Origin: Candidatus Nanopelagicales bacterium | Lineage (GTDB): Bacteria > Actinomycetota > Actinomycetes > S36-B12 | NCBI GenBank assembly: GCA_018402235.1 | Contig: JAGYJJ010000004.1 | Span: forward strand, 1,075,256-1,139,255 | DNA: 64,000 nucleotides | Reading direction: 5' to 3' | Part shown: positions 56,899 through 64,000 of the stretch, in pieces | Numbering within the stretch: position 1 is the stretch's first letter | Layout of the letters: each line of letters begins with the position of its first letter | Program-made: the position numbers and the translations under genes | The notes under the pieces: generated by a model | What the model was told of the DNA's origin: nothing | The model's input: the letters and a program-made list of their open reading frames with translations, nothing else | The model's database searches: none

Positions 56899-57105
56899 GT
56901 GAATGATGAACGACCATCGTCACCACCGCAGGACACCATGATGCAACACGAAGTGTGTCTACGACGAGTGCAGCAGCACTTCGTCCAAGCCGTGTGCTCA
57001 TGCGGGTGGCTATCGGCCGCTCGCCGGTCGGAGTCGCTGGCGGCAGACGAGGGTCGAGATCACGCGATCTTGTACGGCGGCGCCTTCCGTGAGGAGATCA
57101 TCTAG
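56899..57105 (+). CDS. 68-residue protein of unknown function
   Basis: MNDERPSSPPQDTMMQHEVCL, then VQAVCSCGWLSAARRSESLAADEGRDHAILYGG. The CSCGW and the Asp-His pattern resemble a small zinc-ribbon-like or CxCGW protein seen in some actinobacteria; I recall no name. GTG start, preceded by GGAG at 11 bases. The codon composition is normal for the window. It is convergent with glgC, 18 bases apart. It could be real but is short, so confidence is moderate. Confidence 0.5.
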   Translation: MNDERPSSPPQDTMMQHEVCLRRVQQHFVQAVCSCGWLSAARRSESLAADEGRDHAILYGGAFREEII

Positions 57106-57123
57106 CCGCGCGACCGGCCCTCA

Positions 57124-58344
57124 CTATTCGGCAACCACACCTTTGCCCAGCACCACCACACCCCCGTCGCTCACGGTGTACAAGCCGCGGTCACGTTCGA
57201 GGTCCACGCCGATCTGGGTGTTGTCCGGAACCACCACGCCTTTGTCCAAGATGGCGCGTCGGACCACCGCGTTCCGACCGATCCGCACGCCCGGCATCAA
57301 CACGCTGCCTTCTACGTACGCACCGGCTTCGATAACCACATTCGATGCCACAACGCTCGTGCGCACGTGAGCCCCGGAGACGATGCTTCCCGCACCCACC
57401 ATGGAATCGTGGGCATTGCCACCTTCCACGAACTTGGCTGGTGGCAGCGGTGGCAGGTTGGTCAGGATCGGCCACCTGCGGTTGTAAAGGTTGAAGATCG
57501 GGTGCACGGATACCAGATCCATGTGGGCATCGTGGTAGCTGTCGAGGGTACCCACATCGCGCCAATACCCCGCATCACGTGCGGTAGCACCCGGCACGAT
57601 GTTTTCGGCAAAGTCATATACCTGCGCAAGGCCTTGTGCCGTCAGCGCCGGAATGATGTTGCCGCCCATGTCATGCACCGACGCCGGATCAGCAGCATCG
57701 GTTCGTAATGCTTCGAGTAAAACATCGGTGGAGAAAACATAATTGCCCATCGACACGAAGGTCTCATCTTCACTTCCGGGTATGCCCGGGGGATCCGCTG
57801 GCTTTTCCAGAAAACTTGAAATCGTCCGGCCGTCGGGGGCTACTTGGATTACGCCAAAGCTGTGCGCTTGATCCCGGGGCGTTCGAATTCCGGCGACCGT
57901 TACTCCCGCGCCACTGTCGATGTGTGCCTCGACCATCTGCATCGGATCCATCCGGTACACGTGGTCGGCACCGAACACCGCCACGTATTCCGGGTTTTCG
58001 TCGTACACAAGGTTCAGGCTCTGGAAGATCGCATCGGCGCTACCGGTGAACCAGCGGGGACCAAGACGTTGCTGCGCGGGTACGGGTGTCACGTAATCGC
58101 CTAGCAGCGTGGACATGCGCCAGGTTTGCGTCACGTGGCGGTCGAGCGAATGGGACTTGTACTGGGTGAGCACGCACACGCGCCGAAGCCCTGCATTGAT
58201 CAGGTTGGACAGCACGAAATCGATGAGCCGATAGGAGCCTCCAAAGGGCACCGCCGGCTTGGCGCGGTCGGCTGTCAAGGGCATCAATCTTTTGCCCTCG
58301 CCGCCAGCGAGGACCATCGCGAGAACGTGCGGCTCGGAGCCCAC
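57124..58344 (-). CDS. glgC: Glucose-1-phosphate adenylyltransferase
   Basis: 406 residues. [35 protein letters not shown] is the nucleotide-binding and regulatory start; [19 protein letters not shown] and the C-terminal left-handed beta helix follow. It makes ADP-glucose for glycogen. I use GTG 58344 ([14 protein letters not shown]), with TACCCT 6 bases upstream; GGGAGG in the spacer is also a possible ribosome binding site. It is divergent from glgA, 43 bases apart, as in many actinobacteria. Confidence 0.95.
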   Translation of the reverse strand: MGSEPHVLAMVLAGGEGKRLMPLTADRAKPAVPFGGSYRLIDFVLSNLINAGLRRVCVLTQYKSHSLDRHVTQTWRMSTLLGDYVTPVPAQQRLGPRWFTGSADAIFQSLNLVYDENPEYVAVFGADHVYRMDPMQMVEAHIDSGAGVTVAGIRTPRDQAHSFGVIQVAPDGRTISSFLEKPADPPGIPGSEDETFVSMGNYVFSTDVLLEALRTDAADPASVHDMGGNIIPALTAQGLAQVYDFAENIVPGATARDAGYWRDVGTLDSYHDAHMDLVSVHPIFNLYNRRWPILTNLPPLPPAKFVEGGNAHDSMVGAGSIVSGAHVRTSVVASNVVIEAGAYVEGSVLMPGVRIGRNAVVRRAILDKGVVVPDNTQIGVDLERDRGLYTVSDGGVVVLGKGVVAE

Positions 58345-58350
58345 CCTCCC

Positions 58351-58356
58351 AGGGTA
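58351..58356 (-). promoter_or_regulatory. Predicted -10 box TACCCT for glgC
   Basis: Minus strand TACCCT-GGGAGG-GTG. The spacing fits the leaderless pattern, although GGGAGG could instead be a ribosome binding site. Confidence 0.45.
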
Positions 58357-58387
58357 ACGGGCAAGGATCCTTTCGCACCTAGGCTTC

Positions 58388-59578
58388 GTGCTTGTGCACA
58401 TAGGGATGCTCACCCGGGAGTGGCCACCAGAGATCTACGGTGGCGCAGGCGTGCACGTGGAGCAACTCGTTTCCCATCTACGCGCATTGGCAACGGTCGA
58501 CGTGCACTGCTTCGGCCAACCCCGATCGGATGCACTCGCCCAAGGCATTCCCGAGTACCTGGTTACTGCCAATCCGGCATTGCAGACTCTCGGAGTTGAT
58601 ATCGGCATGGTGGCGTCGATAGATCCAGCCGTTGAACTAGTCCACTCACACACCTGGTACACGAACCTGGCCGGTCATCTCACATCACTACTTCTGGGCG
58701 TTCCACACGTCCTCACCGCCCACTCACTCGAACCGCTTAGGCCGTGGAAACGCGAGCAGCTGGGCGGCGGTTACGACATCTCATCCTGGATTGAGCGCAG
58801 CAGTTACCTATCCAGCGACGCTGTCATTGCCGTCAGCAATGGGATGCGTGCGGACATCCTCACGGCGTACCCGGATATCGATCCAACCAAAGTCCACGTT
58901 GTGCACAACGGCATCGACACCGATGTGTACCGGCCTCAACTGGCCACGTCGGGACTCGAGCGATTCGGCATCAAGCAGTCTCATCCCTACGCCCTGTTCG
59001 TCGGCCGAATCACGCGACAGAAGGGTTTGGTCCACCTGCTGCGCGCTGCTCGACATTTCGCTGACGACGTCACTTTGGTTCTGTGCGCCTCCTCCCCCGA
59101 TACCCCGGAGATAGCCGAGGAAACTGCCGAGGCAATCGCGACCCTGCGATCGGAGCGCCGCCCCGACTCCGTCATCTGGATCGAGGAGCAGGTGGATCAG
59201 GAGAGCTTGATCCAGTTGCTCACCCATGCTCGGGTATTCACCTGTCCATCCATCTACGAGCCCCTGGGCATCGTGAACCTCGAAGCGATGGCGTGCCAGA
59301 CGGCAGTGGTCGCGAGTGCGGTCGGGGGGATTCCCGAGGTGGTGGACAACGGACAGACCGGAACACTCGTGCCTTACAACTCAACTGACCTTGACCGTTT
59401 CGAGCGCACGTTCGCCGACGCCGTGAACAACCTCATGGCTGATGAGGCGAAGGCGACGGCCTTCGGTGAGCGTGGGCGTAGGCGTGCGATCGAGCACTTC
59501 AGTTGGAGTGCCATTGCCGAGCAAACCCTGGACGTGTACCGCTGGGCGCTGGATCATCGAAGCGGCGTGGATGCATGA
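58388..59578 (+). CDS. glgA: Glycogen synthase, Corynebacterium type (GlgA/GlgM)
   Basis: 396 residues, GT4 family. [65 protein letters not shown] and [24 protein letters not shown] are the signature loops. In actinobacteria this type makes maltose-1-phosphate or extends glucan from ADP-glucose (GlgM). GTG start; a second GTG follows two codons later. Its TGA overlaps the ATG of the EamA gene (ATGA). Divergent from glgC, so shared regulation is likely. Confidence 0.95.
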   Translation: MLVHIGMLTREWPPEIYGGAGVHVEQLVSHLRALATVDVHCFGQPRSDALAQGIPEYLVTANPALQTLGVDIGMVASIDPAVELVHSHTWYTNLAGHLTSLLLGVPHVLTAHSLEPLRPWKREQLGGGYDISSWIERSSYLSSDAVIAVSNGMRADILTAYPDIDPTKVHVVHNGIDTDVYRPQLATSGLERFGIKQSHPYALFVGRITRQKGLVHLLRAARHFADDVTLVLCASSPDTPEIAEETAEAIATLRSERRPDSVIWIEEQVDQESLIQLLTHARVFTCPSIYEPLGIVNLEAMACQTAVVASAVGGIPEVVDNGQTGTLVPYNSTDLDRFERTFADAVNNLMADEAKATAFGERGRRRAIEHFSWSAIAEQTLDVYRWALDHRSGVDA

Positions 59579-60570
59579 GTGATCTCGTCGAACCCTTACC
59601 GGGAGTCAAGCCGGCCGCCCACCGCATCCTGTTTGTCGGCTACACGCTTTACTTGCTGGGCGCTTTCGCTTTTGCGCTGAACGCGACCGTCTCGAAGGCG
59701 ATACTGCTCAGTGGACTGGACTCTGCCCGACTATCGCAACTGCGGGTCACGGGTGCGTTTCTTGTCTTGTTGGTTTTCGTCGCCATCAACCGACCGGGTC
59801 GCTTGCGGATCGAGCGCCGCGAATGGCCCTTCCTTGTCGCTTACGGAGTTCTGGGCGTCGCTATGACGCAATACCTGTTCTTCGTCTCGTTGCAATACTT
59901 GCCGGTCGGGGTTGCGTTACTGATCGAATTTACGGCGCCGATCTTCGTTGCCCTGTGGTTCCGATTCGTTTTGAAGGAGCCAACACGGGCAACCGTGTGG
60001 TTGGCAATGACCGTGGCCCTTATCGGACTGGCTCTGGTTGCTGAAGTCTGGAACGGCTTCACCTTCGACGCCATTGGGATCCTTGCTGCCCTCGGTGCCG
60101 CGATTGCCTTGAGCATTCACTACCTGCTCACCGATCGGCAGATGCGGGTCCCGCAACCGCGGGATCCGGTGTCTTTGACGATGTGGGGATTCGGCTTCGC
60201 ATCCTTGTTCTGGGTTATCGCGCAGCCGTGGTGGTCCTTCCCTTGGAGCAACTTCGAAGGAACGAGCGACGCCTCGCTCGGTTCGATCATCGGTGATCGT
60301 CCCTTATGGATTCTGGTCCTGTGGATGATCGTTCTCGGCACCGTGGTGCCGTTCTGGTTGGTCGTTGCCGCGATGCGTCATCTGCGAGCTTCCCAGGCAT
60401 CGGTGGTCGGGTTAACCGAACCACTGCTGGCGATTCTCGTCGCTTGGGTGGTGTTGTCGGAAGCGCTTTCTGTTATGCAGTTGGTCGGTGGTGCACTCAT
60501 CCTGGGCGGAGTGGTGTTGGCGGAGCGATCGCGCATTACCCCGTTAGTGCGCGATCAACCAGGTCCCTGA
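59575..60570 (+). CDS. EamA-family (RhtA-like) exporter
   Basis: 331 residues with ten membrane helices in two EamA repeats. QYLFFVSLQYLPVGVALLIEFTAPIFVALW and SQASVVGLTEPLLAILVAWVVLSEAL are the RhtA-like repeat motifs. It would export amino acids or similar metabolites. ATG in an ATGA overlap with glgA ties it to that transcript, though a functional link is not obvious. Ends 16 bases before the next gene. Confidence 0.9.
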   Translation: MSDLVEPLPGVKPAAHRILFVGYTLYLLGAFAFALNATVSKAILLSGLDSARLSQLRVTGAFLVLLVFVAINRPGRLRIERREWPFLVAYGVLGVAMTQYLFFVSLQYLPVGVALLIEFTAPIFVALWFRFVLKEPTRATVWLAMTVALIGLALVAEVWNGFTFDAIGILAALGAAIALSIHYLLTDRQMRVPQPRDPVSLTMWGFGFASLFWVIAQPWWSFPWSNFEGTSDASLGSIIGDRPLWILVLWMIVLGTVVPFWLVVAAMRHLRASQASVVGLTEPLLAILVAWVVLSEALSVMQLVGGALILGGVVLAERSRITPLVRDQPGP

Positions 60571-60574
60571 GCAG

Positions 60575-60580
60575 TAGTGT
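60575..60580 (+). promoter_or_regulatory. Predicted -10 box TAGTGT for the 515-residue protein
   Basis: TAGTGT-GCGCTC-GTG before the start at 60587 and no Shine-Dalgarno sequence. A leaderless start in the 16-base gap after the exporter. Confidence 0.6.
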
Positions 60581-60586
60581 GCGCTC

Positions 60587-62134
60587 GTGCCAGATCCCCA
60601 CGCTGTGAATGTCGACGGGGTGTGCTTTCCCCTCGGTGGAGATGATCGGCGCAGTACTTCGGCCACAGGCCGAGCGATATTCGCTGATTCCATCCGCGCG
60701 GTAGACCCCGCGATCGCTGCCCGAATTGAACATACCCGCGACTGGCGCAAGGGATACATCGCGCCCCTTCGGGACATCGTTCTTGCCGCAGCCCAATCCA
60801 CCAACAACGCGTTGTCTATCTCACGCCACGGTCTGGCATCAACGGATCAGCGATTCGCCTTCCGGCGCAACGGCCACGAGGCGTCGCTTCGTGAGGCGAT
60901 AAGGGAGTTCGATACTCCCGGCTTTGCCTCCGTGACCGTACGCGGTCGATCCGCGCGGGATGAGGATCTCAGTGTCCCCTACAAAGGACAGCGCCTTTTC
61001 GGCGATGACCTTCGGCGGCAGGTTGATTCCTGGGTGGATCGCGGGATCGCCGAGCCTTCCTTCGGTGCCGCGATCCATCTTGTTTTGGACAACCCCGATT
61101 GGCTTGACCTACGCGACATCGATATCGCCCTGCTCGGTGCGGGCGCGGAAATGGCACCCACCCGATCCTTGCTTCGGTGGGGTGCCCGAGTGCATGCGAT
61201 CGATCTGCCCCGTCCCGCCATCTGGGAGCACTTGACATCGATCACTCGCAGCACCGCTGGAACACTGCGAATTCCTATTCCGTTGAACAAGGACGGTCAA
61301 CCACCCTTCGTCGTGGGTGGCGATGTTCACCCCGACGACGACGCAACGATCTGCTCGGCGGCCGGTGCCGATCTCTTGACGCAAACACCCGAGGTTCGGA
61401 CCTGGCTGGCCGAGATAGAACAGCCATTCATCTTGGGCACCTACGCCTACGCCGATGGAGCCATCCATGCTCTCCTGTCGGTGGCGAGTGATGCGATCGT
61501 TTCGTCGCTCATCAGCGAACGCGACGACCTCACCCTGGCATTCCTGGCAACACCAACCGACGTGTTCGTCGTTCCCATCGAGTGTGTCGAGGAAAGCCGG
61601 CGCCGTTGGGACAACCGCGGTATCGGTGGGCTTTTGCAAGCACCGCTTCGCATCGCTCGGCAGTTTGAACCCAATTACTCGACTACCTACACAACCCTCG
61701 CAGGCCAACACATCGGCCTTAATGACTCAATAATTCCGCAGCAGGGGCCGAACTACATTCTTGCCAAGCGGATCCAACGCTGGCGGGCGCTCGTCGCGCG
61801 CGCCGAGGGCGTTCCGGTCTCGCTGAACCTTGCACCGGCAACGCGCACCCGCTCCGTGGTCCGCAACCGCGCGCTCGCTGCCGCTTACGCGGGAGCCGAC
61901 AAATTCGGAGTAGAAGTGTTCGATCCTTCGACCTCCACCACATTGATGGCCGCGATGTTGGTGCACGATCTGCGCAATCCAGCTTCCCCTGCCAACCCGG
62001 CCACCGAACTCACCAATCCGATGGACCTTTTCGCACGTGGCGCCAACCACGGTGGCTTGTGGCGCGCGGCTTACGCGCCACGGTCAGTGCTGGGAATAGC
62101 CGCCCTGCTGGGGATGTTCGAGTCTCGCGCGTAG
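60587..62134 (+). CDS. 515-residue protein of unknown family
   Basis: No family recognised. No signal peptide or membrane helix. A glycine-rich turn, DIALLGAGAEMAPTRSLLRWGARVHAIDLPRP (near residues 176-210), looks like a Rossmann nucleotide- or SAM-binding start. Other features: STNNALSISRHGLAS, SVPYKGQRLFGDDLRRQVDSWVDRG, PFILGTYAYADGAIHALLSVASDAIV and ADKFGVEVFDPSTSTTLMAAMLVHDLRNP. The frame is long, uninterrupted and has a perfect leaderless start, so it is surely expressed. It may be a methyltransferase- or dehydrogenase-like enzyme (inference). Its stop lies in the first copy of a 31-bp repeat. Confidence 0.85.
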   Translation: MPDPHAVNVDGVCFPLGGDDRRSTSATGRAIFADSIRAVDPAIAARIEHTRDWRKGYIAPLRDIVLAAAQSTNNALSISRHGLASTDQRFAFRRNGHEASLREAIREFDTPGFASVTVRGRSARDEDLSVPYKGQRLFGDDLRRQVDSWVDRGIAEPSFGAAIHLVLDNPDWLDLRDIDIALLGAGAEMAPTRSLLRWGARVHAIDLPRPAIWEHLTSITRSTAGTLRIPIPLNKDGQPPFVVGGDVHPDDDATICSAAGADLLTQTPEVRTWLAEIEQPFILGTYAYADGAIHALLSVASDAIVSSLISERDDLTLAFLATPTDVFVVPIECVEESRRRWDNRGIGGLLQAPLRIARQFEPNYSTTYTTLAGQHIGLNDSIIPQQGPNYILAKRIQRWRALVARAEGVPVSLNLAPATRTRSVVRNRALAAAYAGADKFGVEVFDPSTSTTLMAAMLVHDLRNPASPANPATELTNPMDLFARGANHGGLWRAAYAPRSVLGIAALLGMFESRA

Positions 62135-62189
62135 CGAGACCAAGGAACGCGAGTCTCGCGCGTAGCGAGACCAAGGAACGCGAGTCTCC
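62120..62189. repeat. 31-bp tandem repeat, two and a quarter copies, with hairpin
   Basis: Two exact copies (62120-62150 and 62151-62181) and an 8-base partial (GAGTCTCC). Each contains GTCTCGC-GCGTA-GCGAGAC, a 7-bp hairpin. The first copy carries the TAG stop (62132-62134) of the 515-residue protein. The next 180 bases up to the ROK gene hold a terminator hairpin and no gene. Confidence 0.92.
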
Positions 62190-62202
62190 GGAAATGGCGG
62201 AA

Positions 62203-62231
62203 CCCGCGCGGCTGGGGGGTTGACGCGCGGG
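62203..62231. terminator. Hairpin downstream of the 31-bp repeat
   Basis: CCCGCGC and GCGCGGG, 15-base loop, no strong T run. It may end transcription from the left. The stretch 62232-62372 shows no gene. Confidence 0.45.
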
Positions 62232-62372
62232 CTCCTTGGTGCACGAAGTGCACCGGTTGCCGCCGGGGGTGGCGGCTGTCGGTCAGTGTGCCGATTGCCG
62301 GGAGGCTTGTCCGCGGATCGAAACAAATACCTGGTCAAATTTCGCCATGCGGAACACGGATTCGGTGTCCCA

Positions 62373-63572
62373 TCACTCGCTTCTCAGCGACTCCGTTGAT
62401 GCCAGCCATCGCTGCGGACGTTCCAACGCGCGATCGAAAGCAAGTTCGGAGGCACCGACCACGATGCTGTCCGTCCCCAAAGACGGACCCACTAGGCGAA
62501 TATCAGTACTCTCGCGGGACAGCGTGAAGCGCAATTCCTCGATGATCGTGTGTCGGTAGTGCGCGAGCAGCACTTCGAGGTGCCCCGCCAACACGATCGT
62601 GTCCGGGTTCACCATGTTCACGACCGGCGCCAGACCTTGCCCCACCGCGCGCGCAGCATTCGTCAGCGCGGATTGGCATGCATCGTCACCGGACTGTGCC
62701 GCTTCGAGGACATCATTGATGCCTGCCGTGAGCGGATCAAGACCAGCGGACGACACGATCGAGGTGAGACCGATCACCGTTTCCCAACATCCGCGGGCAC
62801 CACACCGGCAGGCAGCTCCCTGCGGATCAAAGCGGATGTGACCGATCTCGCCGGCAAAGCCGGAAGCACCGGTTAGCGTCTCACCGTTGACGATCACCCC
62901 GCCACCGATGCCAACGTCTCCAGATACGAAGACCATGACCCGGCTTCGCTTGCCGGCACCCCGGGTCCATTCGGCCATCGCGCCGAGATTGGCGTCGTTG
63001 CCGAGCACTACCGGGACGTCGGATCCAAATCGTTCGTGCAGTGCCGCGGAAACGATTACTCCAAAGGGCGTGTCCACCCAACCCAAAGTCGGAGCACGGT
63101 GAACGGTGCTGCGCGGTGGTTCTCCTCCCGGATCGATGATCCCGGGCATGGCACACCCGATACCCACCCACATCACATGGTCGGGTAGTTCTTCTGCGAT
63201 TTCTGAACTGCCCGCCACTACGCGTGCTGCCACCTCATAGGGATCGGTGGATCCCCTTCGATGCGTCTTCGACCACCGATGCAGAATCTGCCCACCTAAA
63301 CCCTCGACGATCGCAGTGCTGGAGTCGGCACGAATATCCCAGCCGATAACCGCTACGGAATCAGGTACTGCACGGACCATGAGGGACGGTCGACCAACGC
63401 CACCCGAAGAGCCAGCACCTTCTTCCACCAATCCGACGCTTACCAACTCATTGACGATGGTGGCAACGGTGCTGCGATTCAGCCCGGTCGCCGTTCCCAG
63501 ATCTGACCGGGTCAGGGCCCCCGCGGCATGCAGCGCGCGCAGTATCCGCGAAAATCCACCCCCATCGATCAC
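62373..63572 (-). CDS. ROK-family transcriptional repressor
   Basis: 399 residues. The N-terminal winged helix reads ILRALHAAGALTRSDLGTATGLNRSTVATIVNELVSVGLVEE. The ROK part has GWDIRADSSTAIVEGLGG-like phosphate binding, VMVFVSGDVGIGGGVIVNG and the zinc motif GHIRFDPQGAACRCGARGCWE. It is a sugar-responsive repressor of the NagC/XylR type. Its GTG overlaps the TGA of the xylulokinase gene (GTGA), so it likely controls xylose or related sugar use. GTG start. Confidence 0.93.
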   Translation of the reverse strand: MIDGGGFSRILRALHAAGALTRSDLGTATGLNRSTVATIVNELVSVGLVEEGAGSSGGVGRPSLMVRAVPDSVAVIGWDIRADSSTAIVEGLGGQILHRWSKTHRRGSTDPYEVAARVVAGSSEIAEELPDHVMWVGIGCAMPGIIDPGGEPPRSTVHRAPTLGWVDTPFGVIVSAALHERFGSDVPVVLGNDANLGAMAEWTRGAGKRSRVMVFVSGDVGIGGGVIVNGETLTGASGFAGEIGHIRFDPQGAACRCGARGCWETVIGLTSIVSSAGLDPLTAGINDVLEAAQSGDDACQSALTNAARAVGQGLAPVVNMVNPDTIVLAGHLEVLLAHYRHTIIEELRFTLSRESTDIRLVGPSLGTDSIVVGASELAFDRALERPQRWLASTESLRSE

Positions 63573-64000
63573 GAGTACAAAGCCTCCCGAGCACGCCGGT
63601 ACTGATCACGAACGTGCGGGATCAGATTTGCATCACGCCGGATGGTTGCGCCTTCGCGCACCGCTGGCCAAGCGGGAAGGCCGTCGCCCAGCAGCACCCA
63701 AGCCGCCTGCCGCGCTGCACCGTCGGCCACGTACTCACCAGGTGGAGGCACCTCGACGGGTGCAGTGACCAAGGTTGCGGCAACATCGATCACGGCTGAA
63801 TTCGCAGCAGCGCCACCGACCAGTAGTACGCGGCGGGGCGCTACTCCAACCTGCACAAGTGCATCGACGGCATCAGCCAAACCGCCGAGCATGCCTTCTA
63901 CTGAAGCGCGCGCAATATTCGCTGGTGTCAGATTGTTGCGAGCAATCCCATGCAAGGAACCACGAGCATCCGGCAAATTGGGTGTTCGTTCACCATCGAA
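63569..64000 (-). CDS. xylB: Xylulokinase, C-terminal part (5' end cut by window edge)
   Basis: 144 residues of the C-terminal FGGY domain are seen, from FDGERTPNLPDARGSLHGIA to the end. RVLLVGGAAANSAVIDVAATL and EVPPPGEYVADGAARQAAWVL fit xylulokinases (and less well other FGGY kinases). The enzyme phosphorylates D-xylulose with ATP. The N-terminus lies beyond base 64000. Its TGA overlaps the ROK GTG, placing repressor and kinase in one operon. Confidence 0.88.
   Translation of the reverse strand, partial: FDGERTPNLPDARGSLHGIARNNLTPANIARASVEGMLGGLADAVDALVQVGVAPRRVLLVGGAAANSAVIDVAATLVTAPVEVPPPGEYVADGAARQAAWVLLGDGLPAWPAVREGATIRRDANLIPHVRDQYRRAREALYS

Noticed and set aside
62120..62189. Attachment site or integrase core
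   Set aside because: Only a short tandem hairpin repeat without tRNA overlap or integrase gene.

Overview
The window looks like a chromosomal segment of a high-GC actinobacterium (class Actinomycetia); I cannot place it in an order. The evidence is lineage-typical gene content: mycothiol genes mshA and mshD, CarD, GlnR, SenX3/RegX3, actinobacterial DUF2530, DUF3027, DUF2771, DUF3263 and DUF2516 proteins, an HbhA-like protein, a Rv0862c/XPB helicase pair and a Corynebacterium-type glgA beside glgC. Several blocks match gene order I recall from Mycobacterium and Streptomyces. GTG starts are frequent and no phage or insertion-sequence genes are visible, so this is mostly core genome with scattered decayed genes.

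Layout. 1-10 kb: a secreted protein cut by the window edge, then the DUF2530, DUF3027, DUF2771, cold-shock, Helicase_C_3 and XPB neighbourhood, with an enolase-superfamily/COG3375/M20 block between the two helicase genes. 10-13.6 kb: a translationally coupled operon of a GT4 glycosyltransferase, a glycosidase-like protein and a GH130 phosphorylase-like protein. 13.6-15.7 kb: an N-terminally truncated sortase, an HSP20 remnant, YceI and a TMEM175-type channel. 15.8-22.5 kb: groEL with two CIRCE operators, a secreted solute-binding protein, DUF3263, a CPBP protease and two CNNM/CBS membrane proteins. 22.6-28.1 kb: a NarL-type two-component pair, a broken secreted protein, tRNA-Thr, a broken amine oxidase and a MntA/HepT toxin-antitoxin pair. 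28-43 kb: DUF4032, a CPA2 antiporter, rlmB, cysS, ispF, ispD, carD, an LpqE-like lipoprotein, regX3, senX3, phoU, mshA, ybjN, gpm and alaX. 42-50 kb: a macrodomain protein, DUF2516, an HbhA-like protein, an Xre regulator, an APC permease, dtd, ygfZ, fur, nitrobindin, a thioredoxin, a hydrolase and glnR. 50-64 kb: mshD, ppk1, a CYTH-CHAD protein, mutT1, a trypsin-like protease, glgC and glgA, an EamA exporter, an unrecognised 515-residue protein, a ROK repressor and the end of xylB.

How the genes fit together: polyphosphate synthesis and binding (ppk1, CYTH-CHAD, Nudix hydrolase) lies near phosphate signalling (senX3, regX3, phoU) and nitrogen control (glnR). mshA and mshD make mycothiol. glgC and glgA make glycogen or maltosyl phosphate. 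ispD and ispF feed isoprenoid synthesis.

Two general properties stand out. First, at least eleven genes have a perfect TANNNT hexamer exactly 6 (once 7) bases before an ATG or GTG and usually no Shine-Dalgarno sequence, the signature of leaderless mRNAs. Second, at least ten single-base frameshifts break six otherwise well-conserved genes, most of them between 21.6 and 27.2 kb and one in the glycolytic gene gpm. That looks more like sequence or assembly error, perhaps with some real decay, than like biology. Several short repeats and palindromes lie exactly on stop codons.
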